Positions 53,267-63,151 are shown, counted from the stretch's first letter. The stretch: 64,000 nt of DNA from Curtobacterium sp. MCPF17_052 (GCF_003234085.1 NZ_QKSD01000006.1:1-64000); one strand, 5' to 3'. Made by a program: numbers and translations. The notes: a model not told the origin generated them from the sequence alone.

Positions 53267-54517
53267 TCATGCTCCGGACAGCTCGCTCCGGACCGGCAGC
53301 GGCGACCCGACGGGCACCGGGGCGTCGCCGAAGTCCGGGATCGGCAGCCGCTCGCCGTCCTGCAGCGCGGACTGGAACGCGACGAGGCCGGGGAGCGTGT
53401 ACCGGGCCGCGACCCAGGCGTTGACGGTGGGCAGCGTGCCGCCGTCGACGGCGCGGACGAAGTCGTCGACCAGGAAGCGGTGGCTGCCCTCGTGTCCGTC
53501 CGGGGCGACGTCGAACTCGGACGGGAGGCGCTCGGCCTCCGCCGCGTGCACCTTCGCGTGCCCGGCGCTGAAGGCTTCACGGAGGGACGGCGCGATGTCC
53601 GCCAGCAGTGGGTCGTCCAGGCCGATCGCGGGCTCCGAGGCGAGCAGGTCCGAGACGTCCTGCACGCCGTCCTTGTCCTGCCAGACCGAGGTCGCCGCGA
53701 GCTGCTCGAAGCTGCCCTCGGTGCCGAACCAGCGGAACCGGCTCTCGCGGATCGGGGACGGGTAGCCGACACGACGGAACTCGTTGATGCGCATGGACCC
53801 GCCGCCGTCGAGCTCGAACAGGGCGGTCATGTTCGAGAAGTCGTTGTTGAACATGCTGACCTGCTTGTCGAACACCCCGTCGTCCCGGTCGTCACGCACG
53901 CCGATGCAGCTGACGCTCGTCGCGTGCCGCGGCATGGCGCCGAGGACCCCGCCGATCGCGTGCGTCGGGTACCACATCGGCGGGTAGCTGGCGGTGGCCT
54001 TCCAGTCGTCGCCGCCGCTGTACCTGTACGCGTCGTAGAACCCGAGGTCCATGTCGTGCAGGTAGTCGCCCTCGGCGTAGAACACCCGGCCGAACGCACC
54101 CTGTTCGGCCTTCTGCCGCGCGAAGACCGTCGCCGGGTTGTACTGGCTGGTCTCGCCCATCATGTAGGTCAGCCCGGTCGCGGTGACCAGGTCGATGACC
54201 TCGGCGATCTCCTCCTGCGTCACGGCCATCGGCACCGCGGAGTACACGTGCTTGCCGGCCTGCAGTGCGCGGGCGACGATCGGCCCGTGCGTCCAGCGCT
54301 GCGTGAACACGGCGACGGCGTCGACGGCGGGATCGGCGAGCATCGAGTCCAGGTCGGCGTACGTGCCGGCGAGGCCGAGGTCGTCGACCAGCCGCTGCGC
54401 GCGGCCCTCGATGACGTCGGTGGCGTACACGGCCGAGATGCCGGGGTGCAGCTGGAACAGGGCGGCGAAGTGGGACGAGAACTGGCCGGCACCGACCATG
54501 CCGAGGGTGAACGTCAT
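53267..54517 (-). CDS. Gfo/Idh/MocA-family oxidoreductase
   Basis: A 416-residue dehydrogenase-like protein: Rossmann start FTLGMVGAGQFSSHFAALFQ; the usual EKP motif reads HVYSAVPMAVTQEEIAEVI, so the catalytic Lys position is changed (GKHVYSAVP). It has a GETSQYNPATVFARQ stretch and MWYPTHAIGGVLGAM in the second domain. Loss of the EKP Lys is seen in some catabolic relatives, so activity may differ from classical dehydrogenases. The ATG overlaps the stop of the LacI-GrpB gene by 4 nt; a separate promoter may lie inside that gene's end. Confidence 0.88.
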   Translation of the reverse strand: MTFTLGMVGAGQFSSHFAALFQLHPGISAVYATDVIEGRAQRLVDDLGLAGTYADLDSMLADPAVDAVAVFTQRWTHGPIVARALQAGKHVYSAVPMAVTQEEIAEVIDLVTATGLTYMMGETSQYNPATVFARQKAEQGAFGRVFYAEGDYLHDMDLGFYDAYRYSGGDDWKATASYPPMWYPTHAIGGVLGAMPRHATSVSCIGVRDDRDDGVFDKQVSMFNNDFSNMTALFELDGGGSMRINEFRRVGYPSPIRESRFRWFGTEGSFEQLAATSVWQDKDGVQDVSDLLASEPAIGLDDPLLADIAPSLREAFSAGHAKVHAAEAERLPSEFDVAPDGHEGSHRFLVDDFVRAVDGGTLPTVNAWVAARYTLPGLVAFQSALQDGERLPIPDFGDAPVPVGSPLPVRSELSGA

Positions 54518-56352
54518 GTGCTGTCCTCCTGTGCGTCGTTGCACACCGTCGGGTCCGACGGAGCGTCCAGCAAGTGTGGCGGCACGGGTTTACTCGTGTC
54601 AACTGTCATCACGGTCCCCTGCCCAGCCGGTCGGCGACGAGCGTTACCCGGGTAACCCCCTGCGACCCGCGCCCGTTCCATCACCGCGCGGATCACGTCG
54701 GTCTTCGCGTCCGCGTAGTCGTTCATGTCGTCCCACGTCCCGCTGAGCAGGGCCCGCTTCGTCTGCTCGTACAGCGCCCGGTCGTCCGGGTCGCTCCGCA
54801 GCCGCTCACGCAGCAGCAGGTAGTCGTCGACCGCCGTCGCGCCTCGCTCGTAGACGTGCACGTGCACGTCCCGCGCCGGCGTCCGCACCAGGCGGTGGCC
54901 CGGCTCACGCACCCGCAGCTCGTACCCGGCGCCCAGGAGCGGCTCGAGGTACGCGGACTCGTCGGTGACGTCCGGTACGACGACGACGAGGTCGACGATC
55001 GGTTTGGCGGCGAGGCCCGGCACCGAGGTCGACCCGATGTGCTCGACCCGCACGTCGAGCGGTCCGACCGCGCGGAGGATCCGCTCCCGGTGCTCCGCGA
55101 ACGTCACCGCCCAGGCCGGGTCGTGGTCGTGCAGGCCGACGCGCAGCGCCTCGGGTCCGCCCACGATCTCGACGGTGGTCACGTCACGGCGCTCGACGGT
55201 GGCCACGTCACGCCGCTCGACGTCGGTCGCGTCGCGACGGGCGGGAGGCTCGTCCCCCGACCCGGCCCCGGGTGCGGCCGTCGAGTCGCGCACCACGAGC
55301 GTCGTGGCGAGCTCGACCCGGACCGGCTCGTCCGGCGCACCACCCGCGTGCCCGTCCGTGCCCAGGCCGGCGTGCTGGCGCAGCGCCATCCGCGTGGCCC
55401 GCTCGGCCATCTCCCGCAGGGGCTGCCGGATCGTCGTCAGCGCGGGTCGGGCCCACCGTGCGGGAGCGACGTCGTCGAACCCGACGACGGACAGGTCCTC
55501 CGGCACCCGGAGCCCGAGCGACCGGGCGGCGTCGAGTACGCCGAGGGCCTGCAGGTCGTTGCCGGTGACGATCGCCGTCGGCCGGGGCACAGCGGCCAGC
55601 AGTTCACGGGCGGCACGTTCGCCGTCCTCGCGGCTGAACCGGGCGACGACGACGGATGGATCGTGTGTGCCGGACGGGTCGGGCGGGACGGAGGTGTGAC
55701 GGGCCTCCAGTCCGGCTGCGGCGAGCGCCGCACGGTGCCCTGCCGACCGGTCGACCGCGCAGGCCATGTCGAGCGGCCCGGCGACCGCCGCGATGCGGGT
55801 GTGCCCGAGGTCCAGCAGGTGCTGCGTCGCAGCCGCTCCCCCGGCGGTGTTGGTCGCACCGACGACGGGGACGTCGGCGGGCGGGTCCCCGACCGGGTCG
55901 ACGACCGTGAACGGGATGCCGCGAGCGCGGAGCTGGTCGCGACGGCCGGCGGTGAGGGCGGAGAACTGCAGCACGATGGCCGCGGGTCGTCGGTGCAGGA
56001 CGCCGGTGATCCAGTCCTGGCCGACGGCGTGGTCCGGGCCGAGCGCGGAGAGGGACAGGGCGTACCCGTGCTCCCGCGCGACGGACTCGACCCCGCGGAC
56101 GATCTCGATCGACCACTCGCTGGCCAGGTCCTCGACGACGAGCTCGACGAGCGAGCCGGGACCGGGCGGGGTGTCGCGCTGGGCGTAGCCGGAGCCGGCG
56201 AGCAGGCGTTCGACGCGCTCCCGGGTGGGTTCGGAGACGCCGGGGCGGCCGTTGAGGACCTTCGACACGGTGGCCAGGGACACCGACGCCTGGCGCGCGA
56301 TGGCCTCGAGCGTGGGGCGGGAGCCGGACCGTTCCGCGGGGTCGATGGACAT
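54514..56352 (-). CDS. LacI regulator fused to GrpB (UPF0157) domain
   Basis: A 612-residue unusual fusion. Residues 1-350 form an ordinary LacI protein (HTH PTLEAIARQASVSLATVSKVLNGRPGVS, hinge LLAGSGYAQRD, ligand domain with VVGFDDVAPARWARPAL). A linker with the near-repeat ERRDVATVERRDVTTVE (about residues 383-399) joins a GrpB/UPF0157 nucleotidyltransferase-fold domain (about 405-565: HDPAWAVTFAEHRERILRAVG, VEHIGSTSVPGLAAKPIVDL, MNDYADAKTDVIRAVMERA). GrpB proteins resemble minimal nucleotidyltransferases acting on CoA/dephospho-CoA or RNA/antibiotics. The last 40 residues look non-conserved. Upstream of, and coupled to, a Gfo gene. Frame is continuous, no shift seen. Confidence 0.85.
   Translation of the reverse strand: MSIDPAERSGSRPTLEAIARQASVSLATVSKVLNGRPGVSEPTRERVERLLAGSGYAQRDTPPGPGSLVELVVEDLASEWSIEIVRGVESVAREHGYALSLSALGPDHAVGQDWITGVLHRRPAAIVLQFSALTAGRRDQLRARGIPFTVVDPVGDPPADVPVVGATNTAGGAAATQHLLDLGHTRIAAVAGPLDMACAVDRSAGHRAALAAAGLEARHTSVPPDPSGTHDPSVVVARFSREDGERAARELLAAVPRPTAIVTGNDLQALGVLDAARSLGLRVPEDLSVVGFDDVAPARWARPALTTIRQPLREMAERATRMALRQHAGLGTDGHAGGAPDEPVRVELATTLVVRDSTAAPGAGSGDEPPARRDATDVERRDVATVERRDVTTVEIVGGPEALRVGLHDHDPAWAVTFAEHRERILRAVGPLDVRVEHIGSTSVPGLAAKPIVDLVVVVPDVTDESAYLEPLLGAGYELRVREPGHRLVRTPARDVHVHVYERGATAVDDYLLLRERLRSDPDDRALYEQTKRALLSGTWDDMNDYADAKTDVIRAVMERARVAGGYPGNARRRPAGQGTVMTVDTSKPVPPHLLDAPSDPTVCNDAQEDST
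54573..54602 (-). promoter_or_regulatory. Possible promoter within the 3' end of LacI-GrpB
   Basis: On the minus strand, TTGACA (54602-54597) is a consensus -35; 18 nt later a weak -10-like CACACT (54578-54573) follows, upstream of the Gfo gene that starts at 54517. It is inside the last 30 codons of the LacI-GrpB frame. Confidence 0.45.
54643..54656. promoter_or_regulatory. LacI-type palindrome within LacI-GrpB 3' end
   Basis: GTTACCCGGGTAAC, a perfect 14-bp palindrome with central CG, about 40 bp upstream of the TTGACA box that could drive the Gfo gene. It is a plausible site for one of the adjacent LacI regulators (52147 or 54514). Confidence 0.6.
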
Positions 56353-56630
56353 GTGCCGAGTATCCCAGCGCCGATCGGGCGCTCGGAGCCGCGCGGCGAC
56401 CCTGTGGAGGAGCGCCGGTGCCGTGACGCTGGCACGGGCGGCCTGCGCGACCGCGTCGGGCTCGCCGGGCAGCTCGACGGTGCGCCCCGCATCCGCCGGA
56501 GAGCCCAGCCGGAGCGCGTGTCGGGGCCCGTGGCCCGAGGACTGGGGCGCGCGGACCGTCCGTCACCGCCGGGATACTGCCGGTGCACAGCCCCGTCCAC
56601 CCGGGGGGCTCACGACGAACCGAGGCTGCG

Positions 56631-57374
<744 letters not shown>

Positions 57375-57430
57375 CCGGCGGACGGGAGGCGCAGCTCGGG
57401 CCCGGCCCCGGCCTCCAGCCCGACCGGGGG

Positions 57431-57474
57431 TTGCGCTCGGCCCCCTCGTCGCATATGTTCTCGCTGACAACAAA
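57431..57474 (+). promoter_or_regulatory. Promoter and candidate operator of xylAB
   Basis: TTGCGC (57431-57436), 17-nt spacer, TATGTT (57454-57459). The -10 is overlapped by an inverted repeat ATATGTT / AACAAAT (6 of 7 positions, 9-nt spacer), the right size for a ROK (XylR) or LacI-class operator. The xylA start is at 57503. Confidence 0.6.
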
Positions 57475-57502
57475 TCCGCTCGACGACGATCGGCAGACCC
57501 CC

Positions 57503-58696
57503 ATGGCAGTGCAGCCCACCCGCGACGACAAGTTCTCCTTCGGTCTCTGGACCGTCGGGTACAACGGCTCGGACCCCTTCGGCGGCCCGACGCGCCCCCA
57601 GCTCGACGTGGTCGAGGCGGTCGAGAAGCTCGACGAGCTCGGCGCCTACGGCCTCACCTTCCACGACGACGACCTCTTCGCGTTCGGCTCGACCGACGCC
57701 GAGCGGCAGACCCAGATCGACCGCCTCAAGGGCGCGCTCGAGTCGACCGGCCTCGTCGTCCCGATGGTGACCACGAACCTCTTCTCCGCCCCGGTCTTCA
57801 AGGACGGCGGATTCACCTCGAACGACCGCGAGGTCCGCCGCTTCGCCCTCCGCAAGGTGCTGCGCAACGTCGACCTCGCCGCCGAGCTCGGCGCCGAGAC
57901 CTTCGTCATGTGGGGTGGCCGCGAGGGCGCCGAGTACGACGCCGCCAAGGACGTCCAGGCTGCGCTCGAGCGCTACCGCGAGGCCGTCAACCTCCTCGCC
58001 CAGTACGTCACCGACAAGGGCTACGGCATCAAGTTCGCCATCGAGCCGAAGCCGAACGAGCCCCGCGGCGACATCCTGCTGCCGACGCTCGGCCACGCGA
58101 TCGCGTTCATCGACACCCTGGAGCGCCCGGAGCTGTTCGGCGTGAACCCCGAGGTCGGCCACGAGCAGATGGCCGGTCTGAACTTCACCGCCGGCATCGC
58201 CCAGGCGCTGTACTCGGGCAAGCTCTTCCACATCGACCTCAACGGTCAGCGCGGCATCAAGTACGACCAGGACCTCGTCTTCGGTCACGGCGACCTGCAG
58301 AACGCGTTCTCGCTCGTCGACCTGCTCGAGCACGGTGCACCGCAGGGTGGCCGCGCCTACGACGGCCCCCGTCACTTCGACTACAAGCCGTCCCGCACCG
58401 AGGACATCACGGGCGTCTGGGACTCGGCCGCCGCGAACATGCGCATGTACCTGCTCCTCAAGGAGCGTGCCCAGGCCTTCCGCACCGACCCCGAGGTGCA
58501 GGCAGCCCTCGAAGCGTCGAAGGTCACCGAGCTCGCGCAGCCGACGCTGAACGCGGGCGAGTCGTACGACGACTTCCTCGCCGACACCTCCGCCTACGAG
58601 GAGTTCGACGCCGACGCGTACTTCGGCGGCAAGGGCTTCGGCTTCGTCAAGCTGCAGCAGCTCGCCCTCGAGCACTTGATGGGCGCTCGTGGCTGA
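57503..58696 (+). CDS. xylA: Xylose isomerase
   Basis: A 397-residue class I (actinobacterial-type) xylose isomerase converting D-xylose to D-xylulose. Active-site features include [11 protein letters not shown] with the catalytic His, [31 protein letters not shown] with the metal-binding Glu/Lys, [14 protein letters not shown] and [15 protein letters not shown] with metal-binding Asp residues. The ATG at 57503 begins [20 protein letters not shown], as in Streptomyces XylA. Its stop overlaps xylB by 8 nt. Xylose would come from alpha-xylosidase (37.2 kb) or a separate importer. Confidence 0.97.
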   Translation: MAVQPTRDDKFSFGLWTVGYNGSDPFGGPTRPQLDVVEAVEKLDELGAYGLTFHDDDLFAFGSTDAERQTQIDRLKGALESTGLVVPMVTTNLFSAPVFKDGGFTSNDREVRRFALRKVLRNVDLAAELGAETFVMWGGREGAEYDAAKDVQAALERYREAVNLLAQYVTDKGYGIKFAIEPKPNEPRGDILLPTLGHAIAFIDTLERPELFGVNPEVGHEQMAGLNFTAGIAQALYSGKLFHIDLNGQRGIKYDQDLVFGHGDLQNAFSLVDLLEHGAPQGGRAYDGPRHFDYKPSRTEDITGVWDSAAANMRMYLLLKERAQAFRTDPEVQAALEASKVTELAQPTLNAGESYDDFLADTSAYEEFDADAYFGGKGFGFVKLQQLALEHLMGARG

Positions 58697-60197
58697 GATC
58701 GCCTCCAGCGCGACCGACCCCGGCGACGAGGACCTCCTCGTCGCCGGGGTCGACTCGTCCACGCAGTCCTGCAAGGTCGTCGTCCGCCGGGCCGGCACCG
58801 GCGAGGTCGTCCGCACCGGCCGCGCCGCGCACCCGGACGGCACCGAGGTCGACCCCGCCGCCTGGTGGGACGCCCTCGGCACCGCCGTCGCCGACGCCGG
58901 CGGTCTGGACGACGTCGCCGCGATCGGCATCGGCGGCCAGCAGCACGGCATGGTCGTGCTCGACGCCGGCGGTCGCGTGATCCGCCCGGCACTGCTGTGG
59001 AACGACGTCCGCAGCGCGGCCGCCGCCGCCGAGATGGTCGAGGAACTCGGACGGGAGGCATGGGTCGCCCGCACGGGTCTCGTCCCGGTGGCCTCGTTCA
59101 CCGCCACGAAGCTCCGCTGGCTCCGCGACGCCGAGCCGGAGCACGTGGCCCGCGTGGCCGCCGTCGCGCTGCCGCACGACTGGCTGTCCTGGCGCCTCCG
59201 CGGCTACGGCCCGGCGGACGAGAGCCCGCTCGGCCCGGACCTGGACGCCCTGGCGACCGACGGTTCGGACGCCAGCGGCACCGCCTACTGGGACCCGGCA
59301 CGCCGTGAGTACGACCCGGAGCTGTTCGAGCTCGCCCTGGGCCGTCCGCTGCGCGGAGCCGAGACCGGTGACGACGGCGACGCGGTGATCGTGCCGCGGG
59401 TGGTCGCGCCGTCCGAGGCGATGGGCACGCTCGAGCAGGACGTCGACCTGCCGGGCGGTGCGCGGGCCTCCCGCGGGCTCGTCGTCACGGCGGGCGCGGG
59501 CGACAACGCGGGCGCCGCACTCGGCCTCGGCCTGGCGGCGGGCGACGTCGCGGTGTCCCTCGGGACGAGCGGCACGGTGTTCGGCGTGACCGACACCGCC
59601 ATCGAGGACCCGACGGGCACGGTGGCGGGCTTCGCGGACGCCACGGGCTCCCGCCTGCCGATCGTCACCACGCTGAACGCGGCGCGCGTGCTCGAGGTGA
59701 TCGGCGGCTTGTTGGGCATCGACCACGCCGAACTCGGTCGCCTGGCGCTGCAGGCGCCGGCCGGTGCCGACGGGCTCGTCCTGGTGCCGTACTTCGTCGG
59801 CGAGCGCACCCCGAACCGGCCGGACGCCACCGCCTCGCTGCTCGGGATGACGCCCGGCACGACGGACCGGGCGCACCTGGCCCGCGCCGCGGTGGAGGGC
59901 ATGCTCTGCGCCCTCGCCGACGGCCTGGCCGCGGTCGAGCGGACCGGTGTCACCGTGGAACGGCTGCTGCTCATCGGTGGGGCCGCGCAGAACGAGGCCG
60001 TCCGCGTGGTCGCGGCGCAGGTCTTCGGCCGCGAGGTCCTGGTGCCCGAGCCCGGCGAGTACGTCGCCGCGGGCGCTGCACGACAGGCGGCGTGGGTCGT
60101 CACCGGGGAGCTCCCCGGCTGGTCGATCCCGACGACGTCGATCCCGGCGGACCCGCACCCCGAGGTGCTCGAGCGGTACCGCGCCGCCGTCGCCTGA
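58689..60197 (+). CDS. xylB: Xylulokinase
   Basis: A 502-residue FGGY-family kinase phosphorylating D-xylulose to D-xylulose 5-phosphate. The N-terminal phosphate motif is [15 protein letters not shown], followed by [14 protein letters not shown] and [11 protein letters not shown]; the C-terminal domain has [29 protein letters not shown] and [16 protein letters not shown] start within the last codons of xylA ensures coupling. Product feeds the pentose phosphate pathway or phosphoketolase at 0.2-2.6 kb. Confidence 0.96.
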   Translation: MAEIASSATDPGDEDLLVAGVDSSTQSCKVVVRRAGTGEVVRTGRAAHPDGTEVDPAAWWDALGTAVADAGGLDDVAAIGIGGQQHGMVVLDAGGRVIRPALLWNDVRSAAAAAEMVEELGREAWVARTGLVPVASFTATKLRWLRDAEPEHVARVAAVALPHDWLSWRLRGYGPADESPLGPDLDALATDGSDASGTAYWDPARREYDPELFELALGRPLRGAETGDDGDAVIVPRVVAPSEAMGTLEQDVDLPGGARASRGLVVTAGAGDNAGAALGLGLAAGDVAVSLGTSGTVFGVTDTAIEDPTGTVAGFADATGSRLPIVTTLNAARVLEVIGGLLGIDHAELGRLALQAPAGADGLVLVPYFVGERTPNRPDATASLLGMTPGTTDRAHLARAAVEGMLCALADGLAAVERTGVTVERLLLIGGAAQNEAVRVVAAQVFGREVLVPEPGEYVAAGAARQAAWVVTGELPGWSIPTTSIPADPHPEVLERYRAAVA

Positions 60198-60216
60198 CCG
60201 CGCCGCTTCGGCTGAC

Positions 60217-60288
60217 CGCAGAACGCCACGTCGGCGTCGAGACGCAACGCGATCGCGTTGCGGTTCGCCGCCGACGTTGCGTTTTGCG
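60217..60288. repeat. REP-like inverted repeat, copy 2
   Basis: Outer arms 60217-60236 and 60269-60288 pair imperfectly and match the arms of copy 1 (16041-16112); between them lies a perfect 20-bp palindrome (60243-60262, CGCAACGCGATCGCGTTGCG). It sits between convergent xylB and the cupin regulator and may also serve as their terminator. Confidence 0.7.
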
Positions 60289-60296
60289 ACCGCCGT

Positions 60297-60914
60297 TCAG
60301 TCCCGCCGCGGCGCGGGCTTCCACCGCACGTGCGCCCGCTCCCCCTGCGGTCCGTACAGGCAGAGCACCTCGGTCACCTGGTCGGTGACATTGCCGACCC
60401 AGTGCGGGGTGTGGGTGTCGAACTCCGCGACCTCGCCCGGGCCGAGGTCGAACACCTCGTCGCCGAGCACCAGCCGGAGTCGGCCGGACAGGACGTAGAG
60501 CCACTCGTAGCCCTCGTGGGTCTTCAGCGTGGTGTCCGAGCCGTGGTCGTTCGGCTCGATGAGCTGCTTGAACGACCGCACTCCACCGGTCCGCTTCGTC
60601 AGCGGGATCACGACACGGCGACCGTGTCGCTCGGGCTTGAGGTGCACCCGCGGGTCCCCGGTCGGCGGCGCCCCGACCAGGTCGTCGAGCGGCACCTGGT
60701 ACGCCCGCGCCAGCGGCAGCAGCAGTTCCAGGGTGGGCTTCCGCTGCCCGGACTCCAGCCGCGACAGGGTGCTCACCGAGATGCCGGTCCGCTCTGCGAG
60801 TGCTGCGAGGGTGACGTCCTGCCGGGTGCGGAGCGCCCGGAGTCGCGGGCCGACCGCGTCGACGACGTCAGCCGTCGTCGGTTCGGTGCGGCGCGCCTCC
60901 CGATCGAGTGTCAT
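60297..60914 (-). CDS. XRE-cupin transcriptional regulator
   Basis: A 205-residue protein: an XRE-type HTH at about residues 25-80 (LRALRTRQDVTLAALAERTGISVSTLSRLESGQRKPTLELLLPLA) plus a C-terminal cupin-2 domain (HEGYEWLYVLSGRLRLVLGDEVFDLGPGEVAEFDTHTPHW) that binds a small ligand or metal. Related to PuuR and SutR-type regulators. It is divergent from a flavin-dependent oxidoreductase gene across 67 nt and is probably its regulator. Confidence 0.92.
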   Translation of the reverse strand: MTLDREARRTEPTTADVVDAVGPRLRALRTRQDVTLAALAERTGISVSTLSRLESGQRKPTLELLLPLARAYQVPLDDLVGAPPTGDPRVHLKPERHGRRVVIPLTKRTGGVRSFKQLIEPNDHGSDTTLKTHEGYEWLYVLSGRLRLVLGDEVFDLGPGEVAEFDTHTPHWVGNVTDQVTEVLCLYGPQGERAHVRWKPAPRRD

Positions 60915-60924
60915 GCCGCCGATC

Positions 60925-60939
60925 TTGCCACACCGGCAA
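60925..60939. promoter_or_regulatory. Candidate XRE operator
   Basis: TTGCC-ACACC-GGCAA (60925-60939), a 5-bp inverted repeat with 5-nt spacer, followed by another TTGCCA at 60947. It lies in the short gap between the divergent XRE-cupin and oxidoreductase genes. Confidence 0.5.
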
Positions 60940-60981
60940 CAGCACTTGCCACCCTGATCGCCGGCGACCGAAGATCGCCGC

Positions 60982-61977
60982 ATGTCTGAACACTTCGACG
61001 TCATCGTCGTCGGCGGCGGCCCCGCCGGCCTGTCTGCCGCACTCATCCTCGGGCGCTCGCGCCGCTCCGTCCTGGTCGTCGATGCGGGCGAACCCCGCAA
61101 CGCCCCTGCCGAAGGCGTCCACAACCTCCTGGGCCAGGAGGGCACCGCACCTCGCGACCTCGTCCGCATCGGCCGACAGGAGGTGGCCCGCTACGGGGTC
61201 GCCGTCACGGACGGGAGGATCGTGGCCGCGTCCGCCGCGCCGGTCACCGACGACGACCCGCTCGGGTTCCGGCTCACCCTGGACTCCGGCGAGGTCGTCG
61301 CTGCCCGCCGCGTGGTCGTGGCCGGCGGCGCGGTCGACGTGCTGCCCGACGTCCCCGGCCTCGCTGAGCAGTGGGGCCGCGGGGTCGTGCACTGCCCGTT
61401 CTGCCACGGGTGGGAGGTCCGCGACCGACGCATCGGGGTCCTCGTCACGATGGCGGCCGCCGCGCACCAGGTGCAGATGTTCCGCGCGCTGAGCGACGAC
61501 GTCACGGCGTTCGTGGCGGATCCGGACCTGCTCGACGACACCGTCCTGGCCGGTTTCGCCGCTCGTGGCATCCGCGTGATCGGGTCCCCGGTCGCCCGCG
61601 TGCTCTCGGACGGCGATGCGCTGTCCGGGGTCGAGCTGGCGGACGGGACCGTCATCGGACTCGATGCCCTGGCCGCAGCGAGCCGGGTCGAGGCCCGGGT
61701 CGAGTGGGCCGCCGGACTCGGGCTGACGCCGGTCGACCAGGAGGCCAACGGCGTGCTGTTCGGCCGGGTACTCGCGGTCGAGGGGACCGGGCAGACCGAG
61801 GTCCCCGGTGTCTTCGCCGCCGGCAACGCGGCGAACGCGATGCTCACGGTGGTCGCCTCGGCCGCGGCGGAGTCACAGACCGGGGCGATGGTGCACGGCG
61901 ACCTGCTGCGGGCGGACGTCGCAGCAGCGATCAGTGCCGGTGCCGGTGCCGGTGCCGGTGCCGGTGCGACACGCTGA
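60982..61977 (+). CDS. Thioredoxin-reductase-like FAD/NAD(P) oxidoreductase
   Basis: A 331-residue flavoprotein. FAD motif FDVIVVGGGPAGLSAALILGRSRRSVLVVDAG (residues 5-36), a redox motif HCPFCHGWEV (about residue 137, C-x-x-C) and the second FAD motif GVFAAGNAANAM. Typical TrxR family members oxidise NADPH to reduce a disulfide in thioredoxin; this short form has the C-x-x-C but an altered NADPH motif (RRIGVLVTMAAAA), like proteins associated with XRE-cupin regulators whose partner is unknown. The C-terminus ends in a GA(5) repeat (SAGAGAGAGAGATR) encoded by a 6-bp tandem repeat. Confidence 0.9.
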   Translation: MSEHFDVIVVGGGPAGLSAALILGRSRRSVLVVDAGEPRNAPAEGVHNLLGQEGTAPRDLVRIGRQEVARYGVAVTDGRIVAASAAPVTDDDPLGFRLTLDSGEVVAARRVVVAGGAVDVLPDVPGLAEQWGRGVVHCPFCHGWEVRDRRIGVLVTMAAAAHQVQMFRALSDDVTAFVADPDLLDDTVLAGFAARGIRVIGSPVARVLSDGDALSGVELADGTVIGLDALAAASRVEARVEWAAGLGLTPVDQEANGVLFGRVLAVEGTGQTEVPGVFAAGNAANAMLTVVASAAAESQTGAMVHGDLLRADVAAAISAGAGAGAGAGATR

Positions 61978-61980
61978 TGC

Positions 61981-62412
61981 TCAGCGCAGCGGGGTGAGCG
62001 TGCTCTCGAGGAGCAGGTCCTTCGCCGGCCCGCGCGCGTGCCAGCGGACGCTCCACCGGTCGGTCGTCCCGGCGAGCAGGCCCGTGTAGTCGTCGGGGGC
62101 GCAGGCGTGCTCGACCGGCGCTCCCCACACCCAGTGGTGGAACGGACGGCCGTCGGCGAAGGACACCCGCCACGGGCCGTCCGGACCACAGCCGTCCGGG
62201 CCGCGTCGGACCGTCAGCGTCCGCCACACCGGGGTCGTGCGGTCGCCGAGGACCATCGTGCCGGTCTCGTGCCAGCGCACCGTGTCATCGTCGACCGCTG
62301 TGAGCTCGGTCGTGCCGGTGACGGTGCCGTGCAGGTCGGCGAGCCGGTCGTGCACCCTCCGCTCGAGCGACCACCGGCCGATCAGGTCGGTGGGCGTGAG
62401 TGCGTCCGTCAC
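61981..62412 (-). CDS. DUF6314 family protein
   Basis: A 143-residue small beta-barrel-like protein. The start (IGRWSLERRVHDRLADLHGTVTGT), the WHETGTMVLGD strand and the end (VRWHARGPAKDLLLESTLTPLR) correspond to DUF6314, a family of about 140-160 residues resembling lipocalin/THAP4-like barrels. Function unknown. GTG start overlaps the pentapeptide-repeat gene's stop by 4 nt. Confidence 0.8.
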   Translation of the reverse strand: MTDALTPTDLIGRWSLERRVHDRLADLHGTVTGTTELTAVDDDTVRWHETGTMVLGDRTTPVWRTLTVRRGPDGCGPDGPWRVSFADGRPFHHWVWGAPVEHACAPDDYTGLLAGTTDRWSVRWHARGPAKDLLLESTLTPLR

Positions 62413-63074
62413 TCGAGCCGGTAGCCGGCCTGGGCGGCCAGCAGCGGAGCGAGCGTGAACAACTGCTCGCCGCCGATCGTCGCGCCACGCATGCCGTCCA
62501 GTCGCTCGAGTCGGTCGAGGTCGGCGCCGCGCAGGTCGACGTCCTCGATGCGGGTGTTCGTGCCCGCGAACTCGCGGACGGTGCTGCCCGGGAACGAGAC
62601 CCGCAGCAGTCGGGCATCGGCGATGTCGATCTCGTCGATGACGCAGTCGCGGAAGACGACGTCGGTCAGCGTCGAGGCGCGGAGGTTCACGAACCCGAGC
62701 TTCATGCCGACGAACTCGACGCTGGCCAGCGAGCTGTCGTGCAGTTCGGCCGAGCCGACACGGCCGGCGGCGATCCGGACCTCTCGCCAGGCACTGCTGA
62801 CGGCACGGAGCACGGGGGCGTCGAGGACCTCGACGACGCTGTCCCGGATCCGGAAGCCGCGCAGCTCCGCGTCACCGGCACGGAGCGTCTCGATGAGGCA
62901 CTCCTCGACCTCCAGGTCGGGCAGCCGTTCGCCGGACAGGTCGAGGACGCCGATGCGCTTGCCCTCGATGCGGTCGCCGGTCAGGACGTCGCCGGGCCCG
63001 GGCATCCAGTCCTCGAGGTCTGTCGGTTCGGTGAGGGTGATGCGGGGCGCCGTGACGCCGGTCTTCCGTGCCAT
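62409..63074 (-). CDS. Pentapeptide-repeat-like protein
   Basis: A 221-residue protein with a right-handed beta-helix of pentapeptide repeats through most of its length: the five-residue spacing of hydrophobic centres is visible in segments such as LDLSGERLPDLEVEECLIETL, ASTLTDVVFRDCVIDEIDIAD and EDVDLRGADLDRLERLDG. Such proteins mimic DNA or bind gyrase (Qnr/MfpA) in some cases, but here the repeat is degenerate and function cannot be inferred. Coupled to DUF6314. Confidence 0.78.
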   Translation of the reverse strand: MARKTGVTAPRITLTEPTDLEDWMPGPGDVLTGDRIEGKRIGVLDLSGERLPDLEVEECLIETLRAGDAELRGFRIRDSVVEVLDAPVLRAVSSAWREVRIAAGRVGSAELHDSSLASVEFVGMKLGFVNLRASTLTDVVFRDCVIDEIDIADARLLRVSFPGSTVREFAGTNTRIEDVDLRGADLDRLERLDGMRGATIGGEQLFTLAPLLAAQAGYRLE

Positions 63075-63082
63075 GCGCCCAG

Positions 63083-63133
63083 TCTGCCGCGGACGGCGGT
63101 CTGCCGCGGACGGCGGTCTGCCGCGGACGGCCA
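63083..63133. repeat. 17-bp tandem repeat, about 2.8 copies
   Basis: Unit TCTGCCGCGGACGGCGG, copies at 63083-63099 and 63100-63116, and a partial third to about 63133. Directly upstream of the pentapeptide-repeat gene start (63074, minus strand), so it occupies that promoter region. Confidence 0.75.
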
Positions 63134-63151
63134 GCCGCCGCCGACGGTCGC

